Assembly (NCBI GenBank): GCA_015698045.1
Contig: BLAL01000158.1
Location: 248,001-312,000 of the forward strand
Source of the DNA: Rhizophagus clarus
Lineage: Eukaryota > Glomeromycota > Glomeromycetes > Glomerales > Glomeraceae
Direction of reading: 5' to 3'
DNA length: 64,000 nucleotides
Shown one piece after another: positions 1-11,590 of this stretch (its first letter is position 1; the number at the start of each line of letters is the position of its first letter). The position numbers and the translations under genes are program-made. A model generated the notes under the pieces. That model searched no databases, was not told the origin of the DNA, and saw nothing but the letters and a program-made list of their open reading frames with translations.

Positions 1-167
1 TTGTAATCGGTAGTTGTAGTTGTATAGGACGGAACACATGCATCATTTGAAAAGAAAGTCGATTTTAAATCATTACACGTATTATATGTAGATTGTTCCC
101 TCATAAAACAATCGTCATTAGATGAAAGATAGAAGTTGGTATGTGAAGGATTATTATTTTGATACAT
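1..167 (-). CDS. 5' part of a fourth member of the left-arm gene family (runs off the window)
   Basis: An open frame starts at the ATG at 167-165 and stays open to base 1 (55 complete codons, no stop). The predicted start MYQNNNPSHTNFYLSSNDDC resembles the start of the gene at 10065-11070 (MNQNNSLHTNFDGF...). Both also carry a later PSYTT segment at about the same distance. It is therefore read as the first exon of another paralogue of the genes at 1784-2585, 5600-6756 and 10065-11070, on the same strand. The conserved C-terminal module expected in later exons would lie outside the window. Function is unknown. The call rests on paralogue similarity; the ORF alone is short. Confidence 0.7.
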   Translation of the reverse strand, partial: MYQNNNPSHTNFYLSSNDDCFMREQSTYNTCNDLKSTFFSNDACVPSYTTTTTDY

Positions 168-1783
168 ATTTCAGAATTTTTATAGGAAGGGACTTTTTAT
201 TACTTTAAATACTTTTTTTTTTTACCAACTATTACGTAGTGTGAATAATTGAGTTTTCCATTTTTGAATTTTATTAATTTCATTAATAAACAGATGATTT
301 TTGATAACTGATAATTATAATTATTTTCTACAGATCTTTCGGAGATCGACAAATTTTTGGGGTAAAGCATAACCGATAACAATCTATTTAATAATCAAGT
401 ATTTAAGTATTTTTTCATTGTTACTTGATACCAACAATAGATGGACAAAATAAAAAAAAATATTCCAAATAAAGTATCTGTTACTGATTTTTTTTTTGTA
501 AAGGGCTTTGTGAACCAACTTCAGAGGATGTGTGTGTAACCATAGGTCTTTATAAAGTTAATAAATTATGTGGCTGAGTCATGAAACCATTTAAGGGGTA
601 AGTTGTTATCTGCTTAAAATTATCTGTTTGTTAATTTAAGAATAGTTAGAATGAAATTTAAATGACGACATTACGAACTTTCTCACGATTATGGAGTAAA
701 TGCATGTCCCACTGGAAAGATGTTTTGTTTGTTATGTAATTTGGAGATTATATGCTCCAATGAGTCAATCGAATTTTATCAATCTCTTTGTGATAATAAG
801 AAATACCAATCTGTCTCTAATTATCTGCATCTGTCAAATAGTTATCTGTTGATGTTACAATGCAAATAAACCGATTAACTATAATAAGGACATCGGGAAA
901 AGTGAATTTCCGTCAAGAATAAAGAAAGTTCTTGTTGTTTATAGAAGCAGCAGATATTATCTGTTGCATTTCCTTTTGTATTTTATGTCGTACAGTGACT
1001 CATCATAAGTCATTATATTCGGAAGTTACACATTTTCTGTCGCTCATATTTGTTTTTTTTAAACGAGGGTCTGTAGTATTCTCACGACAAATTAATATTC
1101 AGTTACCTAAAAACTTATATATAAATTAATATTTAAAGAATTTTTACAAGATTCCAAAGTACAAAAAAATTATCAGTTTGTTATCGCATTATATATATAT
1201 ATATATTCTCTTAAATAATATTCAACCGAAAATATTTGCACTGGACGAGAAATAATATAACATTTGCATCGAACGAGAAGTAATAACTGAAAATTTTTAT
1301 TGGAGTGAGAAATAATATATGTAATAATATTAAACCTCTACAAAAAAAAAAAAATTGGTTCATTTCTCTCAATTCCAAAAAAAAAAAATTTTTGTACTAT
1401 ATTATGTACAGAAAAATATATATGGAAAGTATATAAATCTTATCTTTTTTTGTATATTTATAGACCGGATATATTCCAAACTGCCAAATTTATTTTAGCA
1501 TTAATGAGAAACAATTATGTATATATTTTTCCGAATGAATTTGATCACCGACATGAATTTTTTTTTTTTATTTACATTTATAATATCTACATATAAGTTT
1601 AATAGTTTATCCTAACCTAAAAAGTGATATAAATATATATATTAAAAAAGTTTAAAATAATAATAAAATATTACAATGATAATAAACAAAATGTCTTTAT
1701 ATGTTAATATATATAAATTTTTTTTTTATATTTTTTTTTTATTTTTGTTTTTTTTTTTTTTTTCGTAAACGTTTATTTTTAAT
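168..1783. other. intergenic, no gene seen
   Basis: No credible coding region. It contains poly-A/T runs and, at about 590-645, a GTTATCTG/AAAATTATCTG segment upstream of the partial gene. Similar segments occur upstream of the paralogues at 1784-2585 and 5600-6756. Confidence 0.6.
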
Positions 1784-2585
1784 CTAAGGGAAGAAGATCG
1801 GACCATCGATAGTCCCAATATACAGTTTTTTTCGAGAACCACCGATCCTAATAAAAATAATGAAGGAGTTAGATTTTAATAATTCTGATTAAATAGATTT
1901 ATTTTTATTTTATTTACTTCGTTAGTTCAGCTTTAGACAACACCGAAGGTGGTTTTCCGACAACTCTGAGGTCTGACGTATTTATACATTCAAAGAATCT
2001 CCATTGTCTTTCAGCCAAAAACTTAAATTGTTTTAGAACTTCACTAACAACATTACCATCACTTGGATCGAGAAAAGTTGTTTTTACCAATCCTTTTTCT
2101 AATTTTTTAACTCTATTATGTAAGAAATATAGATCGACACATTGTTAATAAAGATGTTTTCCAATGCAGGGGTCTGTTCGTAGACCCTGTTATACATACA
2201 TTTATTAGAATGACCAGCGGAAAGTCACACAGTAACTCAAAGTTAAATGAAAAATTTACCTTCTGGGAATTTTTGGTTCTAAATTTCCATCAGTCAGGCA
2301 AATGATCGTAAAGGGTTTTCTACTTCTGTTTCTTGTATTTTGTAAACTGCTGATTGGTGACTCGACACGGTCAACCAGTTCATCTACGTCAAGTGGCGCT
2401 TCGTATTCAACAACCGGTTGAACGATTGGATAATTTTGTAATAATATTGCATTTAGAATAGTAGGATTAAATAAATGAAGTGGTAACGAGACACGATTAC
2501 ATTCATTACAAATTATCTGGCAATGACATGTACGTCTCATAACCGGATTGTGCTCCAAATTTCCGTTATAGTAAAAGTAAGACAT
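1784..2585 (-). CDS. gene A: family protein with SGSRKKLYIG-type C-terminal module
   Basis: Three exons: 2585-2260, 2112-1918 and 1847-1784, giving 194 aa. Donors are GTAAAT. Both introns fall after codon base 2, exactly as in the paralogues at 5600-6756 and 10065-11070. The start is the ATG at 2585 (MSYFYYNGN); an in-frame TTG lies upstream. The N-terminal exon has a Cys cluster (TCHCQIICNEC). Exon 2 encodes a basic-hydrophobic stretch ending in QWRFFEC, then KAELTK. Exon 3 completes IGGSRKKLYIG followed by DGPI. No signal peptide or membrane segment is seen. No known domain was recognised; joint conservation of module and introns marks it as a real lineage-specific family. The first intron (145 nt) is the least certain join. 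Confidence 0.72.
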
Positions 2586-5500
2586 TTTTTCAAGGAATAT
2601 CAAAATGTCAAGCAAAAAAACTTTTTTAAAAAAAAGAACTTGAGGGAATTTATAAGTTTTTTTTTCATGTTTATCATATTTATGACAAAAAACTTTAATT
2701 ACAATATGACTTTGTTTTAATATTCATCGATCAACCATAGTTAACTGTTATCTGCTCAAATTATCCGCGAATCTGCAGGGCTAATAATTTTTTTTTTTTT
2801 TACATGTGAAAATTTTTTTACTGGCTTGAAAATTAGAAACTAGCGCGTTTTGATTATCTCATAAACAAATAAATAAATAAATAAATAAAAAAAAAAAACT
2901 TTAAAATTATATATGATTATATTCATATTCGCGTATAATAAAAAGTGATAAATCCAGGAAAAAAAAATTTTGTTCTGTGATATTGATAGTTTACTATTTA
3001 TACTATTTTTTTTTTTTTTTTTTTTTTTTTGGTTTATAATAGTAATGAATATTATGCGTTATGTGTTAATTTTAAGTTCCTATAGTTATTTCGTGTAGCA
3101 AATAACGGTATTGCCCGAAGGTATTACGTAGCGGATTCACCAAAACAGTAGAACAGTTAGAATATATGCACGATAAGCGGGTGACAAACAGTTGAATTAT
3201 TATAGTTTAAATTCACCTCGGTATTCGGTAAATGATTACACGAGATTATAGTGATTTGATTTATTGGTTTTGCGTGAGAAACAAACATAATAAAATTTAC
3301 AAAATTTTAACATTTTCTCTATTTACTATGCTGTGAAATATCATTCATTTCGAGTTGACATTTTTCACAAGAATTAACTCTAATAAAATATCTTTTGAAT
3401 TTTTTTTTTTCATGCGTATAAATCGGGTAAATATTCCATTTTCTTTTAGGTGATTTGGTATAAATAATTTGTCCCTAAATATATATAATGAAAAAGCCAA
3501 TTATAGTATTTTACTGTTCTCATGTAATTCTATCAAATGAAACGATGTGACTCATGAGTTAGTGATTAATTTGTATTTATCATTCAATTTTAAAAAACTT
3601 GATGATATCTTTACATTATTTAAGAATTTCTTTTTTGTTAAACTACGCTCAAAAATATGTTGTATTTTAATTTGATGTGAAATAAAAATAAAAGTATCGT
3701 ATTTGAAACTTTGTTATAGAACTTTGAATTTAATTCCAAAAATTAATCTATTATAGTAGAATAGATAGGACATGAAACTTTGTGAAAAGTTGTCTAAACC
3801 TTTTTTTATTATTTGATTATAATGTCAGATAAATAAACTGATAGAATTTTTTCACATGAGGTTGCTTTATTAAGTCTAGAAAAGATGTGGATTATAAGAA
3901 TTTATATTGGAAGTTCTTAGATGTTTTTTTCAAGGTTCTAATGATAATCATGCTGGTTTGCTTTTTTTTTGAAACCTTTTCACGCAAACTAAGGGAATTT
4001 TTAATTTTTTTTGAAAAAAAAAAAAAATATTAAATATTTATAGTAGACGATGATTTTTTTTTCTTTTATTAACAAATAAAGCTAATAAAAGACGAAATTA
4101 ATTGAATATATATTTTTATTTGTACGACGCGCCTAATGACATTTTGTGTCTTTTTTCTTTTCTTCTTTTTTTCTTTTTTCTATTTTTTTCTGATTTTCTG
4201 ATTTGATCCATAAAAAAACACACTCTCCCATGGGCTCAAATGGTGATATCATTATGACGGTATATCATATGTGCTTTATACTGATAACTAAAAAAAGGTT
4301 CCCTTCCTTGTATAATGAGACCAAAACAGTCAATGAACAAATTAAAGATTAGTGTAATCTTTAATAGTTTAATAAATACTTTAAACTTATAGATCGACTA
4401 GTTGTTTTTTTTATTGTGAAGAACCTTTTTAAATTGATTTACATTGTGTTAAGATGCACGAATATTCATTACGCAATAATATATACAGAAATTTAAAAAT
4501 ATAAAAACTTGATAGAAAATTTTTAAAATTTCATATTTTCTTTAAATTCACCTATTATTATTTATTATTAGATTCGATTCTCAAGTGAATTATAATGAAC
4601 GCGTAAAAGAAGAGTTAGAATTCTTATCAAATTTAATATCTTATAATATATGTTCACATGTTGTAAATGGAGGTTTTCACGCGTGATAAAATAATAATTA
4701 TTAATCCGTTGAATCCTCGGCCGAACGGGAAAATAACTTTTTTTTTTTTTTTCAGAATAAAAGAATTTTTTTATTTTCAAATGGTTAAGTGCGTTGGCGT
4801 TATTAGTTGAATCCCCTAATGATCATCAAACCGTAATATAAAAAGAAGGTTATCAATTCACTTTCATTTTCAAATCTAATTTTTATTTTATTTTATTTTT
4901 TTTTTTGGAAGTCTATGAATAAAAAAAATCCTTTTGTCGAATACCTATTGTTGTTTATCTAAATATTATTATTTGCTATTTTGTGGCAAAATAATCAGCT
5001 GACATGATGACGAATTTAAAGGATTTCTGGGATAGTCTTCAGTCCGTTCTCTATATATTTTACTATTAGTTCTATGAATATACCGTTAAAGCGCAAACTT
5101 TATATGAATTATGGCTTAACTAAATAATCATATGTAGTTTTAATAGCTTTTGGAAACATAGGATAACTACTTCCTCTTAAACGATTTTTGGTTATTCATT
5201 ATTGGGACTAGAAGTTTACAAACTCTGAAGTTGAAACTAAATTTCTCATGTGAAAAAAGAAAATATTAAAATAGTATATGTAAATAGTGATTGCTGTGTG
5301 GTATTAGATGTTTTTTATCAATTTGACTCCTTATTAACTATAGGATACACATTCCTTTCAGATGTTTCACGATTATGCAGTATGTAAATATTTATAAAAA
5401 AAAAGAATTCTTGTCCAGCGTAAATAACAAATAATAATATAAAGTGCAGAAATTAAATTTATAATAATAACAAAATCAAATAAAAAAAAAAAGAAATAAA

Positions 5501-5599
5501 TTTATTATAATAAATATTATATAAATAAAGATCTAAATAATTAAAATGAAGTAAATTTAATCCAATTTTTTTTTTTTTTGTCTCTTTAAATTTCAAAAA
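2586..5599. other. intergenic, no gene seen
   Basis: Only AT-rich sequence with homopolymer runs, e.g. the T run near 3007-3030. At 2740-2780 there is a TTATCTG...AAATTATCCG segment, 155-195 bp upstream of gene A, shared with the upstream regions of related genes. No coding signal on either strand. Confidence 0.55.
2740..2780 (-). promoter_or_regulatory. possible GATA-type upstream motif of gene A
   Basis: Two TTATC cores (TTATCTG and AAATTATCCG) stand about 12 bp apart, upstream of gene A. On the gene's strand they read CAGATAA and CGGATAA, which match the WGATAR core bound by fungal GATA factors. A similar pair is upstream of gene B (about 6937-6972) and of the partial gene (about 603-627). 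Recurrence could simply reflect duplicated flanks; binding is inference. Confidence 0.3.
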
Positions 5600-6756
5600 T
5601 TATTTTAATGCCATAATAATTGGACCGTCTTCTGTTCCTATATACAACTTATTTCTACTACCAGAAATCCTACAAATAATATTATTAATTAACTTTAATG
5701 TTATATAAGAGAAAAATATATAAATTATAAATATTTACTCTTTTAAATCCTTAAAACGACATTCAACAATTGATACATTGGCAGGTACAAGTTTTGATGA
5801 TTTACATTTATAAAATATCCAGTTTTTATCTTCCAAATACGGGAATAGTTTTTTTTCAATTGCTTGTTTTATTTGGCCATTGGAGTCATTATGGAACTGA
5901 ATTGTTTTCTTTAAGCCGGCTTCCTCTAATTTTGCGCACCTATAACATACAAATTTTTTTTTTTTTTGGTTTAATAGTAAAAAAAAAATAAATTAAATTA
6001 AATATTTATAATATAAACGTATACTTACTTTTTTGGTATTATTAAACCGCCAACTAGACAAATTAATTCAAACTTCTCGTTCGCAAAAGGTGCGACGTTG
6101 GATGATGATCCTTCAACATTGTGAATTGGGTGACTTTGCCCAAGGTTTTGTTGAACAGGAAGCATTGGATTTTGCATTGGATTTGGCATTGGATTCGGCA
6201 TAAAATTGACCGGAAAAGGTCGAGGAACAAAATTTTGTTCAGCAAGATGCGTAGGAGATTGATTTTGAACAGCAAGATGATTAGGTTGAATACTCTGCTG
6301 GTCTATGTGAAGTCGAAAGTGAGCAGGAATAGGAGTACGTATAGTCTCATCTAATTGATGAACAGGAGGTTCAAAACAATTCTCAAAGTTGTGTTGATCA
6401 TGAATATCAAAAATAGGAATAGTTGTATTATTTGATTGACCGTTTTGAGCAGGAACAGAAGAATGTACATTCTCATCATGAGGTTCAAAATAATTTTGAC
6501 CAGGAATAACAGAGACCATATGTCGATTATATTGGCTGTACTTTAATGCATTAAATAATGCTTCATTTATTTTTTCGAGATTGTTTAAACTCTGTAAAAT
6601 ATCTTTATCCCCTTCATAATGAAAGCTTTGATGATGTCCACATCCCTTACATGAATCGTTATCATCATCAGGCGTACTCTTTAGAACACATCTCAAACAG
6701 CCACATTTATACCCATTATCAAGGTTTGTAAAATTACATTTTCTAAGAGTTGACAT
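5600..6756 (-). CDS. gene B: Cys/His-rich family protein with SGSR-KLYIG module
   Basis: Three exons: 6756-6029, 5939-5739 and 5669-5600, total 332 aa. The first donor is a canonical GTAAGT, and both introns share phase 2 with genes A and C. The ATG at 6756 begins MSTLRKCNF; a longer in-frame ORF upstream is a lysine-rich A-run translation and unlikely. Residues ~7-45 form a probable zinc-binding cluster (YKCGCLRC, then CKGCGHHQSFH). The middle, about 100-230, is Gln/Asn/Pro-rich with repeated MPNPM/QNPM units, so likely disordered. Exon 2 ends NWIFYKCKSS...RFKDLKE, and exon 3 gives ISGSRNKLYIG plus a GPI-containing tail. No signal peptide or TM. The Cys/His cluster suggests nucleic-acid or protein binding, but function is unknown. 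Confidence 0.8.
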
Positions 6757-8330
6757 TTTTTTTATTATTTTTAATTTTTCAATTTTTTTTTTTATATATA
6801 TTTTTTTTTTAAATGTCGTGAAGATAATTGGTTTTTTTTTCAGAAAATTTTCAAGTGAAGGCAAGGCCCTCGTTAAATATTTTTTTTTCTCGGGCTTTTG
6901 GCTAGCCTTAAAAGTAATTACAAATCAGCAAACTGATATTATCCTGATATTATCTGTTAAAATTATCCGTTTATTTCTCACCTTCAACATCCGGGTTTAA
7001 AACAAATATTTTGATTGTTATGATACGATACAAAAAAAATGTTTTGGTACGCACTTTATTTTTTTTTTTTTTTTCTTATGAAATAGGATACCGTTGTTAT
7101 TAGAAAATTAGTATAATAATTAGTAAAGTTTATGACGATAGGGAATTCAGGATGATTTTTTTTTTTTTTTTTTTTTTATGATAAAATTTTTTATCATGTA
7201 TAATAAACTTAGTTAAAAATCGATCGACTTATTTATTTGAATTAAAGTTATCAGTTATTTGTTCGATTAATCACGGGTCTTACAGATAATCCGTTATAGT
7301 TTCAGTTTTTGTGTTTTAAACCTTAAATCTGTTAAACTATACTAACATATCGTATAATTTGATACTTGAATAAAATAAAGTTACGGTTTAACTAATTGAA
7401 TATTACTTTATATTTAATTAATATGTACTTTATTTAATTATTCTTTGGATATTTGCTTCTATCATAATGTGTTAAATAATATATGTTCCTCGTGTGTTAC
7501 AAATAACCCGGGTTTCTTGATCATGCCCTTGTTAAGACATATATATATGTTTATCTGTTAGTCAAACTGTCAATCCGTTACAATTATATGATTATGGTTG
7601 GAAGGATGATCTTTTGTTATCATATCCCGTATCTGAGCCTAACGCCAAAATAATTGATTATCGAAATTGTTATAATTCTAAAAAGTTAATATCTGATACT
7701 ATATATGTAAAATATTACTAAAGGATAACGTGATAAAACTTATCTCAAACAATCAGATTCTCGGATATTAATATAAGTACGATACAAATGATACAAATGC
7801 AATATAATGATAATTAAAAATTACTTCTGAAACAGTTATTTCTTATAATGAAATTAAAAAATTGTATTGTGAGATTTATGTTACCAAATGTTCTTTTTCC
7901 CACGTAGAAACACTATGCGTACTAACAGACCAATATTTTGGTTATATATTTAACATGTTCTGATTGTATGCGTGCTTGCTATGATGTACAGTACCATCAT
8001 ATCAGATCATTTATTATGCATAAACGCCCTTACAAAATAGATATAACATTTTTCATACTTTTATATTAAATCAATAAATCATAAACACATAATTCAACTT
8101 CCTTTCGTTATATCAAACTCGTTACGTTTCAGATTTCAATATTTAATCAGTATAATCAATTAATTTTACAGTATAATCATATATTATAAAATTTAGCATA
8201 TAACTTTAACAATTAATGAGAACATTTGAGTGCCAAAACGGAAAGAACGTTTAATTCGCATTTTAATAATATTATAATCACACTTGTATTGGTACATGAT
8301 GTACATAAGTATTATTTATGTATATCTATA
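6757..8330. other. intergenic, no gene seen
   Basis: AT-rich sequence without coding signal. The region 6925-6985 carries TTATCCTGATATTATCTG and AAAATTATCCG, the same motif set seen upstream of gene A. Nothing else was resolved. Confidence 0.5.
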
Positions 8331-8880
8331 AATCGGATTTGGTTCATTTCACTGACAATTACTTCACTGACAATCACTTCGCCGACACACGTTTCGCAGA
8401 CGGGGTTATTTCACCGACAAACGTTTCACCGACAATCATTTCATCGCCGTCGGTACAAATTAAAATTCTTTTTATAAAGCATATTTTTCCTTTTTTTACT
8501 TATTATAGCTAATATAATAGTTTTTTTTATAAAAAAAATATTTAATATAAGAAGGTATAGAAAAAAAAAACTTAAACCATTAATCTTATGTTCATTACTA
8601 ATTGGAAGGAGTTTTAATCTGAAAATATAAATTAATATTTTATATTTATTCTTATATACACACTATCTCGTATTATATAATAACAATAATTTTGGCTGTC
8701 TTGTACAGTTGTATAAAGAAAAAAAATTATATTTAATTTTATTGTGATATATGTAGGTAAGTGTCGGTGAAACGACTTGTCGGTGAGATGATCCTGTCGT
8801 CGAACGTTTGCCGGCGAAACGTTTGTCGGCGAAATGATTGTCGGTGAAGGTATTTGGTGAGTTAAAATTGACCCCTATAA
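8331..8880. mobile_element. foldback-type element with arms made of 15-bp units
   Basis: The left arm (about 8345-8455) is a run of degenerate units such as TTCACCGACAAACGT and TTCGCCGACA. The right arm (about 8757-8855) is the same series reverse-complemented (e.g. TGTCGGCGAAACGT, TTGTCGGTGAAGG). A ~300-bp AT-rich spacer without coding capacity separates the arms. CG content in the arms is far above the surroundings. Long inverted arms built from short direct repeats are the hallmark of foldback elements. No target-site duplication could be fixed. Confidence 0.65.
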
Positions 8881-9619
8881 ATCGTATATATATAATTTCT
8901 TTATGTAAAAGTAATTATATAATAACTTTTTCCATTGAAAATTTAAATTAAAGAAAGTTGATCATATTTCGTGTATCGTTTCATCCCGTTGATACATAAT
9001 TTTACGTAAATAAAATTTTTTTGTAAGTTGAACGATCATAGGTTAGCCATAAACATAACCAAAAATTCCAACGGGAGAAATCACATTATTTCAAAAAATA
9101 GTTAAGGTCAACATGAAGTTTTTGATGATACGCCAAATTTTTTCTCATTCACGTAAGTTGTAAATTATTAGAAAAGAAGTCGTAGATAAATGTGTGACGG
9201 AAGCTGAGCTTATAACTTAACAGTGCTATTTTATTTACCTAGAAATTAAAGAAAATTCATTAAAAGACTTAATGTGGTATGGGAGAAAAAAATTTGAATT
9301 AATAAGAATGGATTTTTAAATCAAAGGACAAAGATAGTGAATCGATGAAAATGGGAAATTTAACATTAGCAAAGTATGGATACCTGCTTAAAATAAACTG
9401 GAAAAATTATATAAATTATATCATGTACTTTACATTTCAGATTACTATTATTTATCTAGTATAATTTGTGCGACAATAACTCGGAAATTCACTTTCTTTT
9501 TGTTCTTTAAAATTAATTAATTATTGTTAGCTTTTCCTTTAGGCGAAATTTTCTTTTATTACAATTTGAATAAATAAATAACATTATCATAATAATGTAA
9601 TTTAAATAATCATATTTCA

Positions 9620-9870
9620 ACATAATAAACCCAAAAATAACTGAATTCGTAATAATAATTCTAAAAAAAATAACTTAAATTCTAAATAAAATGTCTCATA
9701 AAAATGAAACATAATAAACCAAAAATAATAATAATTCTAAAAAAAAAAAACTTAAATCTTAAATAAAATGAAAAATAATAAACCCAAAAATAATTCGCAA
9801 TAATAATAATTCTAAAAAAAAAAACAATTTAAGTCCTAAATAAAATGTCCCATATAAAATGAAACAAAAA
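9620..9870. repeat. tandem repeat, about 3 units of 90-110 bp
   Basis: Units contain AATAATAAACCCAAAAATAA, then AATTCTAAAAAAAA, then CTTAAAT and CTAAATAAAATG. They recur at about 9622, 9707 and 9775 with small indels. The array lies just downstream of gene C, in its probable 3' flank. Confidence 0.6.
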
Positions 9871-10064
9871 TTTACGCGATGCGCGTGCGTGGTATAATTC
9901 GTTTACATATTAATATTGATCTTGTTTTCATAATTTCATAATTACTTCTCAATATGTGTTGTAAAGACTATATATAAACATATGAATAATCATTTTACGA
10001 TTAATAATTGGTTAGTGAAAGTCTTAGGTATTGTGCCCAAACCTAATAAACGAAAATACACATT

Positions 10065-11070
10065 TTATACGTTCGATTTTCTTTTTATAAACCCTACGTA
10101 TAGCTTTTTTCTAAACCCCGAAATTCTAAGAATATCAAAAAATTGTAAATTTAAATTCTATAACAGAATAAACAGATAAAAAAATTACTTAATAATTACC
10201 TTTTCAATTCATTAAAGGTTCGTGGTAAATCAACAGGTACAAGATTATGTGATTTAGACCGGCGTCCAGCTTCAGCGGATACAGACTTGGGTGATTCACA
10301 CTTAAAAAATCCCCAGTCTCCATATTTCAGTTGTGGAAATGCTTTTTCTACTAACCTTTTAATTCCTTCAGCTGAATCATCATCGAAACTGACGATTACT
10401 TTTTCGGCTCTAATATTTATTCAATAGTTTTAAAAAAATAATTAAAATAAAGCATTAAGAATATGTGACAATATACGTACTTTCTTGGTATCGGTCTTTT
10501 ATCATCATCATTATTAATAGATGCAATAGATGGCAAATAAGTCAATATAAATTTGACTTTTTTATCCTTATTAGATACGCCTTGTGCAGGGATATGATCT
10601 GATTGATTAATTATTGTATTATTATTTTGAGGGTCTTTGAAACTTTCCGCGAGCATTACTGCTGGCGTGTAATGCAAACCCAAATTATTGTTTAAGTTTG
10701 TAGGTCTAATGGTAACTTCGTATCCGGGGATTTCAAATTTAATGGTTTCAAAATGATTTATTTGTGAAAGATTATCATATATATTTTGAGAATGATTTTG
10801 AAGATATGTTTGGCTCAAGTTCTGTTCGTTAACGTCGATATTAATGTGCGACTCATGGTTTGTGGAATAAGATTGCATGATATTATCATATCCATTTAAA
10901 GATATAGGTTGTTGTTCGCAGCATGAAGTTGTATAGGATGGGAATGGAGTTACCGTAAAGGGAGAATCATCTAAATTATTATACATACTGTTTGAAGGTT
11001 GTTTCGCCATAATATAATGATAATTATCGAACCCATCAAAATTGGTATGTAAAGAATTATTTTGATTCAT
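10065..11070 (-). CDS. gene C: family protein with SGFRKKLYVG module
   Basis: Three exons: 11070-10481, 10409-10200 and 10125-10065, total 286 aa. Donors are GTACGT and GTAATT. Phases match genes A and B exactly. The start is the ATG at 11070 (MNQNNSLHTN), which resembles the partial gene at 1-167. The first exon is Asn/Ser/Tyr-rich, probably disordered, and ends near KRPIPR. Exon 2 encodes a compact segment with FDDDSAEGIKRLVEKAFPQL and GDWGFFKCES, then FNELKR. Exon 3 gives ISGFRKKLYVG. Unlike A and B, the chain after YVG departs (FIKRKSNV, stop) and lacks the DGPI tail, which suggests a recent indel. Function unknown; no targeting signal seen. Confidence 0.77.
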
Positions 11071-11590
11071 AATTCTGGAATTTTTTATTTTTTATTATTT
11101 TTTTTTTTTTTAAAGGATTGAATCTTTTAGAGATACATTTATATACCGACTCCAATCGTGATACATCGTGATACCAACCATTATACAATACATGATGTAA
11201 ATCACTAAATCACTGCGCCCATTTATACAATATGCTAATATGGGCGTTTTTCGAAGAACAAACATTTACCAATCACGTTAGACAAAATTAGAAATTTTGG
11301 TCTTTTTTAATGTATGTTGTGCATTAAAATTAAAACCAAAAATTTCTTTAACAGGATTTTACTAATTATAGAAAATACGGTGCACACAGTCTAAAGCCAG
11401 GTAATTTTAAAGGGAAGCTTAAAATGAATACGTATATATGTATAGAAAAATAGCTCGTAGTTCATTAGTTTATATTGATACAATTCTAATTCATTCCGAC
11501 TTTCTATTAAGTTTCAGTTGTTCTTTTTATTTGAATATTATTTGAAATTTTTGATTACATTGTAATTATTTCTTTTAACATGTAGCCATT
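11071..11590. other. upstream region of gene C, no gene
   Basis: A T run at 11091-11114 lies next to the start of gene C. The rest shows no coding signal. It ends at the left terminus of the hAT element. Confidence 0.5.

Noticed and set aside
932-1129. 65-codon plus-strand ORF
   Set aside because: Starts at a non-ATG codon, low complexity, no splice partner or paralogue; looks random.
4568-4780. 70-codon minus-strand ORF
   Set aside because: Lys/Phe-rich translation of A/T runs; no support.
8226-8512. two overlapping plus-strand ORFs with repeated FTDN/TDNHF motifs
   Set aside because: They are translations of the 15-bp units of the foldback arm.
9982-10179. 65-codon plus-strand ORF
   Set aside because: Antisense to the last exon and intron of gene C, whose exon is supported by two paralogues.
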